In this document: positions 1 through 11,449 of the stretch, piece by piece
Layout of the letters: each line of letters begins with the position of its first letter
Numbering within the stretch: position 1 is the stretch's first letter
DNA from: Eutreptiella sp. 'Long Island Sound 2002'
Taxonomy: Eukaryota > Euglenozoa > Euglenophyceae > Eutreptiales > Eutreptiaceae
Reading direction: 5' to 3'
DNA length: 64,000 nucleotides
NCBI GenBank assembly: GCA_964036045.1
Contig: OZ038381.1
Span: 125,867,708 to 125,931,707, forward strand
Translations under genes and position numbers: made by a program
The notes under the pieces: model-generated
What the model was told of the DNA's origin: nothing
The model's input: the letters and a program-made list of their open reading frames with translations, nothing else
The model's database searches: none

Positions 1-1500
1 TTCTTCCCTAGTGCCATCTTGAGATGTGCAGTCTTTGTTTTTGGGTCCCATGGGTGCTGAGGTGGCATTGCTTGTGGCGCTGAGGTCACTGCCATGTCAC
101 ATGGTATATTCCTACTTAGCTAGGCTGATTGGGTATTGAACCCAGGACCTCTCAAAAAGAGGTGCCCCAGCCCCCTAGGGTGCATACCATCAGGATAGCT
201 AAGAATTCATGAGAAAACATACATAAATTCATAAGCTCTGCCTTCAGTATATCAGTGCCTCAGTCACCCAGGAAAAGATGTTTTGGTGCATATAGCTTGG
301 GGATTAAGGGGTCCAGACAACATCCTGATTTAGTGTTTGGTTCCATAGGTCAACATGTGTTATCACCCCTTTTGGTTACCCCAATACTAAGATCAAAATG
401 CAAGAGTGCTTAGAGCACCTCTAATACAACTAATGTACACCCTAAAGCATTGGAAAAGCACTTTCTTTTACTCCTGCCTTGTGCTGTGGTGGCCACCACT
501 GTCACATTTTCAGGAAAAAGGGATTTCTTCTTGGCTTTTCCCTGGTTTCCACACCTACTTTGAAATACCTAGAGCTTCCCTAACACTAGAAAAGAGCGCT
601 TTACCATGGCCAGCGTCTCTTGCTGCAATGTTCATGACAATTTCCAACAGAAAACTGAGCGCTCTCTGTTCTGCAGGGGTTCCTGTGGCTTGGTGGGGTT
701 AGCATAGGGCATGCAAAGACCATATGGATATGCATCCCTCCCTCCAAGCTGCAGCGTAACACAACCGAACGCCAGACGCTCAAAGAACGCTCAATCTAAG
801 TCTCATGGAACCTCATAGAGACACCTGTCCTGGTACATGGGCGAGGACTCAATGATGAAATTAGAATGGCCCCTTGGAGGGGTCTTGGTTCTTGTTCAGT
901 CTCCTGCTGCTGCTTTTCGGCCCGAACAGCGGCCTACTCAGCGAGACTTTGCGAGGATATCTGTACAACAGAGGAATGAAAGGATGAGGGGCGAATCCAC
1001 GCAAACGAGAAGCGACAACACCTAAATCCGTCAAATGACAGCCTAGAGTTTTTCTGAAAGCACATACCTGAACAGAATCCAATTGTGCATCAGATGCACA
1101 TTTTTATAAAAGTTGTAGTCATCTCTTGGTTATTTAAATCAAGAAATTCCCACGCAGAAAAAGGCGGCGCGCAGGAGCGGGTCTTAGCGAAGCGCCGGAG
1201 AATAAGGAATTAATAAGATTATAAACGTATGTTACGTATAATGACGACAATGACGAGACGTACATTAAAAACCAAACAGAAAGATCTCACCCACACTGAC
1301 AGAAAGAATCAGAATTGAATGAATTCGAAAATCAAAGAAAAGACTTCAATCAATCAGGTATAAACCACAGGTGTGCTCGTCTCGTATGCAGCATGCACAT
1401 TGCTCGCCTCGTGTCTCCGTGAACGTGCCTTTTTGCAGCGCTAACAAACGATAGAGGGCTAGATTAGAAAGCTTGCAGGTGATTAGAGGTGAGATTAGGG
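1..1500. other. AT-rich spacer, no gene supported
   Basis: The stretch is of balanced to AT-rich composition with only short open frames (the longest about 98 codons at 406-702), none with a recognisable motif. I see no transposon terminus, tRNA-like fold or repeat array. It contrasts sharply with the pyrimidine-rich DNA that begins near 4480. Confidence 0.5.
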
Positions 1501-1506
1501 AAAAAA

Positions 1507-1608
1507 CAGATGGCCTTCTGCCAGGGAGTGGTTGTCACGAGGGGCTAACGGTCCTGCCCTGCGGTGCAATGCGGGGCAACCGTGACAACTGCTCTTACAG
1601 CACAACCA
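1507..1608 (+). repeat. Short inverted-repeat (MITE-like) element, copy 1
   Basis: About 90 bp here is close to the reverse complement of 36660-36752. The core is bounded by GTTGTCAC (1531-1538) and GTGACAAC (1582-1589), an 8-bp perfect inverted repeat enclosing about 43 bp with GCGGGGCAAC-type sequence. The shared part extends from CCAGGGAGTG on one side to GCTCTTACA on the other. A short mobile element or a conserved structured RNA would both fit; I could not delimit target duplications. Confidence 0.55.
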
Positions 1609-2182
1609 CCCTTTTTGTTGCACTGATTAGAACATACTCACTTATGCATCTCACTCTCCAGGGGTAGGTAAGGTAGGTAAGCCCAGGTGAGGCCATCCCC
1701 TGGTGGAGTTCGTGATTGTGGGTAAGATTAGGAGGAAAGATTGATCAAGGTTGTCAGGTTGGAAAACTGGTGCATGCTCGTGCATTCACACACGCATTAA
1801 AGGGTAGGCCACACGTGGTGCGCTCTGTACAACCCTTGTTTAGGTTACCGCGGGGCTCCACCAGGGTTGGAAAAGACGGTGTATATATACGCGTACTGTA
1901 TCACGAGAATACAATACAGTACGCGTCTGCTGGGGGGGCCACCGACTGGCGCCAGACGCGCGTGCAGCCGCAGAAAATGAGGTTAAAAACTAACAAAACG
2001 CGAGATTTTCATGTTTCTGCAGGCTGTCGGCATTTTGCATGCACCAAAATGTTAACTGTTGATCCCCGACATATTGCTTTAAAGTAGTTGTGACATAAAA
2101 ACCGAGTTGCAATTTAGGACGTATTCTTCAGAACCAATAACACCGCTGTGTCCCCACTGCCATTGCGCATCCTGCGGTATGC
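1609..2182. other. Spacer with a GTAG-type simple repeat
   Basis: Near 1661-1682 the plus strand reads GGGTAGGTAAGGTAGGTAAG. On the minus strand this is a TTACC/TACC repeat, the same style of tail that ends the three LINE copies in this window. It could mark the 3' end of another minus-strand LINE fragment lying to its right, but no coding part is visible. A 123-codon open frame (1716-2087) has no recognisable features. Confidence 0.3.
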
Positions 2183-2590
2183 TTGTCGTCGTTTGAAAAC
2201 ACTTGCGCGCCGACAGAAAGCCGTCGCGAACTTTGCGTGCAGAGATGTAGAATACCACAAACAACATCTGCGTGCAGTGAAGGAAACGCTACGAGCAGCA
2301 TACAAGAGTCAGAAGGTATCCAAACAAACCACAGGAAAGCAAACTGTCCCGCTCAGAATGCCGACGCAGATGAGACGGGTTCTGATGAGTGCGATGAATG
2401 GGATGAATGTGACCACGTGTTTGCAGAGCAATGGCAGAGACACCAGTACGAGTCGTATTGTTGGAGACAAGAAAGAGAGAGCCGGCAGCCCATGTCCTAC
2501 GCCGACTGGTCGCGACTGAAGATGCTCTCGGATAGCGAGCAGGGGCTGAAGAACTGGTGGATCACAGAGCAGGAAAAACAGTGCGCCTGA
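2183..2590 (+). CDS. Orphan acidic ORF (hypothetical)
   Basis: A 135-codon open frame ending in TGA at 2590. The C-terminal half is acidic and rich in Asp, Glu, Trp, Tyr and Cys (for example DECDEWDECD), unlike random translation of this DNA. It lies only 14 bp from the 3' end of the convergent hAT transposase, so it might be cargo or an exon next to that element. I recognise no family, see no signal peptide or membrane segment, and cannot exclude that the frame is fortuitous. Confidence 0.25.
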   Translation: MSSFENTCAPTESRRELCVQRCRIPQTTSACSEGNATSSIQESEGIQTNHRKANCPAQNADADETGSDECDEWDECDHVFAEQWQRHQYESYCWRQERESRQPMSYADWSRLKMLSDSEQGLKNWWITEQEKQCA

Positions 2591-2604
2591 ACAGGTTTGA
2601 GTTC

Positions 2605-4008
2605 CTATTCCTCCTCCTCCTCATTTTCGTCAAACATATGTTCAGGCAACACACAGGGCTCTCTGAAAGCTGGGTCTTTAATCGTTCGCAGTAGCCTCAT
2701 GTTCTGATAAATATAAACAAGCTTCTCCACCTTGTGGCCATACAGACGGTTCCTACTTTTTGAGTGCACAAAGCCGAACACACTCCAGTTGCCCCCTGCA
2801 GCAGAGGCCACTGTAGGGGTTGAATGTACGCGCAGCGCAATGTCCCTCAGAACTGAGTTCTCATAGCAGAAAGCTTGGAACCAATTGAGGCCGCCAAGGG
2901 CAAGACTTTCTTTGGTCCAAAGACGTTCATCTGCGAACTCTCCACACCTCATAAGGAACTGTTGCAGTTGCAGTTTGGCTGTGTGAGCATGCTCCTTGCC
3001 ACCAAAGGATTCAAAAACCTGAGCAACATCATTCCTGATCTCCCTGTCCTTCAGTGGGTCTTCCTCACGAGTCATCAATGCAGGATTAAGCAGATAGCTG
3101 GCTGAATGCACAGGGTGGTGCAATAACTTCCACCTTTTGAGTACCAGACTCTGTGCCTGTTTGTGTTCAGGTTTGGGAAGTCCCTGATGCTCAGCAACGT
3201 GCTGTTGGAACAAAAGCATCTCGTAGTACACCAGACTATTATAAGTGGACCCTTCTGTGTCAGCTTTCCTGATCATACGCGCCACTGGCTGCAGCAATGT
3301 TCGAAAACTCGACAACAGCTTCCAGAAGGTTGTGGAGAGGATGATCTCAGCGATGACTTCGGCTTTGGTGCTGTTGCTGGTGGCGTACGACCACTTGGTG
3401 TTGGACCAGTCTGGTGAGACAGCCGAACTCTGAAGTGGCCCCTTGTTCTTCACCATGAACTTAAGACATGGGTAATTGGTTGCAAATCGTGTGTCGCCAG
3501 GCAGTGGAGGCTCCGTCATACCCTGCTGTGCATCTTTTTCCTTGTGTTTCCTCGGCTCTTCCTTCAGAATCCCAGAGGCTCTGTATCTGTTTCAGAAAAA
3601 ATTGAGAACTGTCGAGCACTTAATGATGACATCCTTAACAGTGGGGAGTGCACAGAGATCCTTGAACAGCAGATTGTAGCCATGAATGGTACATCCAATC
3701 TTTGTCAAAAAATGATCAACCTCGAATGTCTCAGACTGATCCAACGCTTTTAGGGCAGCCTGCATCACAGCTGCATTATCCGCCGGCACTGTTGAGGTGG
3801 GACAGGGCAACTGCAACTGACGAACCACGTCCAAAGCATCGTGAATGCCCTGTGCGATGTGGTCTGCTTTTTTCATTTGTTTGCCAGGGTAGTCTGCCTT
3901 CACAAGAACTGAGTCACGGCGCCCAATCAGATTCAGCCCACATTCTATAAGAGAACGGGTGGAGTTCTTTAAGCTTGCTTGCTTGTACTGAGGTTTGAGG
4001 ACAGTGTA
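2605..4008 (-). pseudogene. hAT-family transposase, 5'-truncated, one in-frame stop
   Basis: Minus-strand reading from about 4008 down to 2605 gives a cut-and-paste transposase of the hAT superfamily. The N-terminal part has PADNAAVMQAA and IGCTIHGYNLLFKDL, matching the conserved DNA-binding/RNase H-like core of hAT proteins. After DTRFATNYP the C-terminal part has NWSVFGFVHSKSRNRLYG, the hAT dimerisation signature, and an acidic end. One TGA (3592-3594) interrupts the frame after LNFF. Both sides share the frame and the context suits Arg, so a CGA to TGA change is likely. The N-terminus with its BED zinc finger is missing: a stop lies at 4009. I could not find the terminal inverted repeats or the 8-bp duplication. 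Confidence 0.85.
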
Positions 4009-4255
4009 TTATAGGGCTACCTGAGCAGCGTATAATACGTGGAGGTACTCTTGGTTCCTCAGCCGCAAACCTCAGTCATTTGCCTTTGCTTTACAGCCAG
4101 GAATGTCAGGCCGATTGGTGCAGCAGCGATTGATTTTTTTCATGCCCTGCTAAACAAGGGCGCTGATCACACAAAGAAAAAACTCCGCCTCTGCCTGTGG
4201 CAGAACAGGGAGTCCGACTCCATCAACATATGCGCTGTGCACGCCAAAGGTCACT
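4009..4255. other. Spacer between hAT remnant and LINE-A
   Basis: No gene supported. It is the left flank of the LINE-A insertion and may hold remaining hAT sequence, but no BED-type Cys/His pattern is visible on the minus strand. Confidence 0.4.
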
Positions 4256-4268
4256 CCTTCCCTCCAAG
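4256..4268. repeat. LINE-A target-site duplication, left copy
   Basis: CCTTCCCTCCAAG here recurs exactly at 39841-39853, right next to the spliced-leader end of LINE-A. The left copy directly abuts the TTAC-type tail. One extra matching T precedes both copies, so the duplication is 13-14 bp. Confidence 0.8.
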
Positions 4269-4960
4269 TAAGTAAGCAAGTAAGGGCGGCCGCGTCCGCA
4301 GCCTCATCTGACTCCTCCTTGTTTGTTTTACATGGTGGCCGCCTCTGGCGGTAAGGAGTGCTCTCCACCACCAGTTCCCCTGGCGACCCCTGTCTCACCT
4401 CACTGCCGAGAACTTCAACCAGGTTACCTTGGGGCATGACCGGTGGTAGGCTCCCTTCAGTCGCTGCCCTCACGGGTTGAGCTCCTTCCGGTCACCCTTT
4501 GAAGGATCCCCCGGCCTTCCCCCCCTGGCACAGCCTATTGGGCGCCTGCAGGCGGGTTTCCTGTGGATAGCCCTTGCCGACAGCGGAGCATTTCTCTCTG
4601 TCAACCACATTCCACCTCTCCCCATCCCTCACGGGCTGGAGTACCCACTCGGCTCCCGGATGCACTTGGTTGTCATCCATGCACGCCTGGAGGCCCGGAG
4701 TTCAGGGCATTTTCCCGAATTCCCGTGGCCAGGTTCCCCATGGTTGGCCCATGGTTCACCACTCCATGGCGACTGGTTTCCCAATCCCACGGGGCTGTTG
4801 CTTGGCGCCTTCGGCCTCCCTGCCCTTTCCATGTCCCATTCTCCTTTGCCTCATCCCCGCACCGGCCCGTTCCCAGCGTCCCATGGACTCCCTACCCTTT
4901 CGGGCTGTTGTGCGGCCCTAGCCACACGCCCTTCCCCGGCCCGTCCTCTTGTCCCATCAT
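4269..4960 (-). other. LINE-A 3' end and tail
   Basis: On the minus strand the element ends CCCTTACTTGCTTACTTAC, a short TTAC-type repeat, directly against the 13-bp duplication. LINE-B and LINE-C end in TACC repeats, so a TAC-rich microsatellite tail in place of poly(A) seems typical here. The remaining sequence is pyrimidine-rich on the plus strand and I see no coding motif. Confidence 0.6.
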
Positions 4961-5500
4961 CCCGTGTTTATACCCCACCGGGTCGCCTGCTACCCTGTCG
5001 CGCTGGCCAATTGGGGCCTCTTCCATCCAGGGACCGTTTCGTGCGCCTAGCACGGGTCGCTCCCTTCCCGCCCCCGTCCCTTTCACCTGTGCCGCGGCTC
5101 TGGCCTAATCCCCTGGGCTGTCTTGCGGCCCCATCCCATCCCTCATCCCGTGTTTATACCCCACCGGGCCGCCAGCAACCCCGTGGCGCGGGCCCAATGG
5201 ATCCTCATCCATCCCGGGACCGTTTCGTGCGCCTAGGACGGGTCGCTCCCTTCCCGCCCCCTTCCCCCGTGCCGCGGCCCCGGCCTATTCCCCCGGGTTG
5301 TCGTGCGGCCCCATCCCATCCCTCTTCCCGTGTTTATACCCGACCGGGCAGCCAGCAACCCTGTGACGCGGGCCCACTGGATCCTCATCCATCCGGGGAC
5401 CGTTTTGTGCGCCTAGCACGGGTCGCTCCCTTCCCTCCCCCGCCCCTCTCTCCTGTGCCGTCTCCCCAGCTGTCCTAGTCACCTCGGGCCGTCGCGTGGC
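4961..5500 (-). repeat. About 180-bp tandem repeat, three units
   Basis: CCCGTGTTTATACCC recurs at 4961, 5147 and 5327 (plus-strand reading), giving units of 186 and 180 bp plus a final partial unit. Other shared blocks in each unit are GGGACCGTTT and GTGCGCCTAG. The array lies in the 3' noncoding part of LINE-A. Confidence 0.85.
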
Positions 5501-7700
5501 CCTAGCCACCCGTCCTTTTCTGTCCCGCCTCCTTGTGGTGCTGCGGGGTGTTGTCCGTGTTTGTTTCCCTTTTTTTTTTCGTTGCTTTTTTCCGCTTGGC
5601 TCCCTCCTCCCTGCATGCACGCACAACAACACTGCATCGCCATCTGTGTCGGTTCTGTTCGGTGCTCACATCCAGTCCCTCCCCCATCCTGTGGCGTTTC
5701 CCCTGGCGGTCCCCGGCCATGCCGGGCATCCCAGCCATTCAGCCCGCGTTGCTGTACATGTATCCGCTCTCTCTCCTCTCTACCCTCCCCTCCCCTCTGT
5801 CTCCTGCCCGCCCTCTTAGTGTTGTCCCCCTGCTCCGTGTGCTCGCCGCTGGTCGTCTCCGCGCCATGGTTGCATCTCGCGCGCCCTCACGTGCCTCAGG
5901 GCCTCCCCCCTGTCTTCGGACCTGTTGGCAGACCTGTCCTCCTCTCCGGCCGGCCGCCCCTCCATCAGTTTTCTGATGGTCGGGCGAGGCGGCCGGTACG
6001 GCTCTTTGCGGGTCATCGGCATGGTGCTTCTCTGTGAGTGTTCTCGTGTTCCCTTGCGCCCTCGTTGGCCCCCTGTTCCCCCAACCTCCCGCGCCCTGCC
6101 ACCTCTATGTGCCCTTCCTGTGTGTCCGCCCGTCCTGCCGTTTTTTTTTTGTTTCTGTGCTCGCGCTCCTTGCTGCTCCCGCGCGCCCTGCGCGTGCCCT
6201 CTGCTCTTCTTCGTGTTACCCTTTCCCGCTGCCCTGCGCTCCCTCTCTCGCCTGTCTCCCCTCCCATTCTCCTTCTCGCTGTCGACCCCGCCTGCACGTC
6301 TGCCCTCCCTGTCCGTGCAGCGCTGTCACTCGCGTGTGCCACTCGCGTGCCCTACCCCTGCTCCTCCCCTTTGCCCCTACCCTTTCCCCTGGGTGCCCCC
6401 CCGGTCCCCGCCTCTCACCCCATCCTGGCTGCCTGGCGCCCTTTGTGGGGGGGAGGGGGGGTGGGTGTATCTGTGGTCTGGACTGTGGCCCTGTACCCCC
6501 CCTGCGCTTCATCACAGCAGGGAGTTGAGGTACGGAAGGCTGGTCATTGTGCTGCAGTTGCGCCAGTAGTTGAGGTGCCAGCGGCAGTGCGCTCCCCACT
6601 TGTTGTCCCAGTGCTAGCACCCACGCCAGGGGTGCTTGATTCTCTGCACTTGTCGTCTGGTCATCGAGCAATATTTGTCGATTACGGGACACGTTCTTTA
6701 CTTTTTTTACAATATGATACGGGAGACGCGGTCCCTCCCCCCCACTGTGGTGTGAAGATACTGAATATACCCCATGCATCCGAAGCAGCCAATAACAGTC
6801 TTAGGCTTGTGGTTATGTTACCAAATCATAGAGTTAGGTTTCCAGAATAGGCAAACATTCGGAACCACAAAATATGTACATGCACCTCGGAAGGAATTTC
6901 AACCCAATGTTTTGCGGCTAACCTGTCTGTCCAACCACCGGGTGTGTTCTGCCGCCGTTTGTTCCCAGACAGCTGTGATGCGTTCATTCCCGACCTGCCG
7001 GACCAAGTGTTCACCGACCAAATAGGGGTAGTGGTACAAGAGAGTCTGGCGTCCATTGCCTGCTTCTGTACAAAGATGTCAACCACAGTGGACTATCCGG
7101 CGGACGTCTGAAACATGGCGCACGAAAGCTCAATGTTTTCAATGCAGCACCTTCCTGCCACGCAGAGAGCTGCAAGCCCGAGCCCTGGCGCCGTGCTGCC
7201 CCCGAGGGGCACAGCGCTGCTCCACGCCTTCGCAGGCCTTTCACGCCAGTCACGACCTCGCGCTCCGCTCCGTCACTGTACCACATTCCGATACTGCTTC
7301 CCGTCTGCTGCCCTTTCTGCCCCACTCTGCTCGCCGTACCCACGATACGTCGCGCGTCCCACTGCCCGGTTGCTTCGTCCGCACTCTCCTGCGCCCCCGT
7401 ACTCCGCCGCCCCTTCTCCCCTCTCCTCCGCCGCCGGTCCTGTGCACTCCGTCTGGGGCTCTCGTCCGCGTCCTCCATCACCACATCCCCCTCCACTTTC
7501 AGCTGTGTCCCTGTCATCCTCTGCGCACCTGCACCTCTCTGCTCCCCTCCACCTCTCCTCTTGTCCGTCACATCCCCTCCTCACCCTCCTCCACCTCCGC
7601 CGACCCCCTGTGTCCGCCTCCCCGCATCCCATCTGCCCGTCCCTCCGCACGCCCCTGGCCCCCTGCCCCTAGCGCTCCCCATTCCTGCCCCTGCCCGGCC
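5501..7700 (-). other. LINE-A 3' untranslated region
   Basis: Strongly pyrimidine-rich on the plus strand to about 6480, then more balanced to about 7060, then pyrimidine-rich again. Long open frames occur on both strands but they follow the composition and have no recognisable domain. The VKWAG ORF probably ends within 7000-7700. Confidence 0.4.
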
Positions 7701-9487
7701 CTACGCGTCGCCACCGTACCGTCCCTCCCGCTGCAACAGCTCTCGCAGCATCTGAACCCTGGGCTTCTTCCCCCTCTCCTGGGGATAGTCCAGGCGCACC
7801 CCTGGGAGCGCCGCCCCCAGCATCCTCCTCCACCGCAACTCTTCCATCTCCAGCCTCCTTTCCCCTGGGCCTGCCCGCCCTGCCGACCAGGTCACTGAAG
7901 GGGCGCTGCCCCCTCTTATCCCGCCTTCCCCTCGTCTTCCCCGCCCACTTCACGTAGCGGGCCAGCTCTGCCACGTCCCCCTCTGTCCACCCAGCGACCG
8001 ACCAGGGTCTCCTCCGCACCGGCGGCGGCGCATACTGCCGCGGCGGCGGGGACTCCGAGTCTCAGTCCGTCGGCGTCGGCTCTGGACTGGGGCTGGCCGG
8101 CCGCGGTGCTCCCTCCGCCCCCCCCTGCCCCTCGCTCCTCCCCCCTGCGCCGCTTCGCCCTATCCTGCCCTGCCTCCTCGCCCTCCTCCCCGGTCCTTTT
8201 CCCTGACGGCGACCGCCCCTCCACATCCGTGGAGGGGGTGTCCCCTTCCGGATCCGGGAGGACCCAGCAGGCCCCCCGGGCCACCGCCTCCTCCTCCTCC
8301 CGCACCCTGCGCTCCCGCGCTGCCACCGCCCTGTCCCTGTCCGCCAGCCTCGCCGCCTCCCCCCTGATCCGCCTCCATACCCTCTCCTGCATCTCTCCTT
8401 CTTGCTCCGGTGGGATAGCCGGCTGTCGGAACGGCACCAGCGGGGTACCCTCCCGCCCCCTACCCTCCTCTTGTCGTCCTCCCTTCCGTGTCGCCCTCTC
8501 CTCCCCCTCCTGGCTCCTCCGAAGGTCCGCCCACGCCCTCTGCGGCTCCTCCACTGCCTGGCCTCCCCTCGCTGCGGCCTGTCGGTCCCCTCGGTCCTCT
8601 TCTCCTCCGTTCCGCCCACCTCACCCTTTTCTCTGGCCTCCCTCTCCCGCAGGCTCCTCTCCGCCTCCCCGAACCTCTCCCACGCCCTCTCGTGCTCCTC
8701 TCTCTTCCCTTCCTGCGCTCCCCACGCTGTCCCACCGGCCTGCAGGTGCTGCTGCATGTGCGTCTGTGGCTGAATGCCCGTTGGCCCGTTGGCAGGGGCA
8801 GGTACATCATCCCGAACGCCGGGTTTGGCGGCGGCGGGAATGGTGGGACGATTGGTGGGACGGCCGGCGGGACTACACCTCCCCACCATCCCCATCCCGT
8901 CCCTGGGAACACCGGCGAGCCCATGTACCCAAGGCCACCCCCCTTCCCCTGCCCCTTGCCTTGTCGCCCCATCGCCCCGCGTCCCTTGCCGCGTACTCCG
9001 TGGAGTCCCGCCCTCCCCTGTCCCTTCCCCTGTAGCCCTTGTTGCCCCGCCCCTATCCCCTGCTTGCCCCTGCCGGCCTCTACCTGTTCCGCACCACTGC
9101 CCTGCACCGCTGCGCTACTCTGCTCTGCCTTCCCCCCCTCTCATCCCCGTCCTCCCCGGCTCCATTTTTAACTGGTAGATGGTGTCCGGCCCTTGCGCTG
9201 GGGGCTGGCGGCGGCGGCGCTGGTGCTCCACGTGCGACAGCGCCTCGTACCGCGCCGCCTCCTGGCGGCGCGCCTCCCACTCATCTTCTGCCCTTACCGC
9301 CGCACTGACCCCTCGGGGCGACCTCGGCGGCGGCTGCCTGAACGAGCGTTGGGGCTGCGGCCACTGTCGCCCCCGTCCACTCCCTTTTCCCCCCTTTCCT
9401 GCCAGGTGTCCCTTCGCGTGTACAGCCCCCGTCGTCCCTGCCCGCCCATTTCCCTCCCTTGCCCGTCTGCCCTCTCCCTCCCGTCCA
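7701..9487 (-). pseudogene. LINE-A 3' ORF with coiled-coil region and VKWAG domain, broken
   Basis: Minus-strand coding potential moves between frames. There is a Glu/Arg-rich stretch with predicted coiled-coil character (for example RLADRDRAVAARER and EEEAVARGA), then a basic stretch (KRRRGEE), then ELARYVKWAGKTRG (VKWAG at 7939-7953), then MEELRWRRMLG and MLRELL. The 3' ORF of LINE-B has the same end (ELRRWVKWAGGAGR, then a Trp/Leu helix), so this is a conserved domain. Function is unknown; a nucleic-acid-binding ORF1-like protein is my guess. At least three frameshifts are needed, several in G/C-rich runs. Gypsy-1 inserted at 9487 splits it from its upstream part at 24208. Confidence 0.5.
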
Positions 9488-11057
9488 TGCCCAAGAATAT
9501 CCCATCATTGGCTCCGAAAGGCCTCCGGTTATATACATGACATGCTTCACAAGTCAGCTCATGAGTTTGAGACCTAATTTTGTGAGGCCTCTTGTGCCAA
9601 GCCAAAGTGACCACATGATCCTGCATATGCTGAGGTACAACACCGAAGCATATGGCAACATATAAGCAACATACCATAGTTCCCAGATCTCTAGGCACTT
9701 TACTGTTAGCCGACCAGTTGAGCACATAAAACACAAAAATGAGCAGAAATTGAGGTCAAAAACATGAAAATATGTCCAAATACAAAGTTGTCATGATATT
9801 ATATCTCTATGCTCACCCATGATATCCGCTCATGGTTCAATACAGAAATGATTGGAACCATTTACCAACAATTCCCCCACTTGGATCCCCAATCGGGCGC
9901 ATGGAGATACCTTCGCCACCCATATCTACATGCCCCATGAAAATGGGAGTGCACTCATGGATCTCTTTGCCAAACATACCATGAGCAATACATACGCGGT
10001 AGACTTAGTCTAGCGCTTTGAATCCCACAATTGGAACATGGGCAAAGCCCTTGTCACGTGTGGTTCCCCATCTCTTCGGGCACACGAAGATATATAACAC
10101 GGGCGTGAGCATATCGAAGCACATACCATGCATATAACACATACCCTCAAAAAAATGGCTCCCACCATGGTATGCCATGTCCCTCCGTGGACATAACTTC
10201 AAAGAAAAGTTGCTATGCAACCCCAACACTCATGCGGTACACTCGAAAGTCGCAAGAAATTATTCGGTTGCACGGACCAAGAGTTATATATCACTTTCTA
10301 CCCCTTGACCATTATCTCTTGATACACCGGGCATGTGTACACACCAAAAAGGGGTCTGATGCTTCCCAAATTCAGTTGAGACCAAGGCGCTTGCAACGCA
10401 ACCTTTCTTATTCTCTTTCCTCACACTCGCGCGTAGATATGGCTCTTCAAAGTGGTCCCACGATTCACTTTTGTTTCCCTTATATCTACAAGTCAAATGG
10501 GTGGTAAGTGCAAGGGGAACCTGATTCGGGCATAGGGAAAAGAGTCTGACCACTCGAAGAAGACCAAATCAAGTGCGGCGATGTCGAAGTCGAAAATCTG
10601 ATTTCGACATCGCGAAAAATTCAGAATAAAATTTCGAGTGCATATTTACAAAATTGCGGAGGCAACGAACCCTTTACTGATGAAATCTGACCCTTCATCC
10701 GAGTTTCCGCCAAAATATCTGGAAATAACAGTTAACCAATCGGTTACCGCAAAATCGCGAGCCAACTGACAGTCGCCGATACATTGACCATCAGAACAGA
10801 AGGCTGAAAAATTACGGAAACCTTATGATAATGAAACCCTGTTGATTCCTGATATTCCGATATATAAATCTCCGCTGGCGGTGCCTCGGTACTGAATATG
10901 GCCGCTCGTAGCCAGAATGGCCAAACCTATCACACTATCACATCGGGTTAGTTCAGGTGGATGGGAGAGTATGATATCAGCCAATGGCGGCTTGCCGGCA
11001 CATAGATACACACCCCAAGTGACCCAAAGATGGCCACGGGGGTCCGAACCGGCTTCA
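9488..11057 (-). repeat. Gypsy-1 3' LTR
   Basis: 1570 bp, a near copy of 22616-24207. It starts TGCCCAAG and ends GGCTTCA (plus-strand reading). It lacks a 22-bp stretch present in the other LTR near 23332-23353. Confidence 0.92.
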
Positions 11058-11068
11058 CTCCCCTTCTC
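11058..11068 (-). other. Gypsy-1 polypurine tract
   Basis: The minus strand reads GAGAAGGGGAG directly before the TG of the 3' LTR, the position and composition expected of the plus-strand primer. From here to the pol stop (11069-11449) is a 3' leader with no supported gene. Confidence 0.7.
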
Positions 11069-11449
11069 ACAGCGTTGTTACCGCTCGGAAGTCATTGAAG
11101 AGAGGACAGGAGGACCCCAATGGGCCCCAACCCCCCCCCCATGTCTCAAGGACACATGGAGGCCCCACACACGTCGTAGGCGTCCCCCACGCCCCAAGGG
11201 AGGGGTGAGGACACTGATAATCAGTGCCCTACGCCATATCCGGTCTCCTCTTGATCTACAACATGGACCACGGGGATCAAAGATAGAAAAACGTCGTCGG
11301 TCGACCTAAATAAGTATACCACAATGAAATATATATGTGGAGATCGAGTGAAGGGGGTAGATGGCCAATCAAGGCCGAAAAATCCCCGGATGAACGCCCT
11401 CACCCGTCTCCCCAAGCACAGATACAAACAAAATGCCAAAGGGGATTCA

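Noticed and set aside
3592-3594. TGA read as a sense codon (altered genetic code)
   Set aside because: TGA also ends several intact ORFs here (for example 30681 and 34017), and the interrupted frames belong to decayed transposons.
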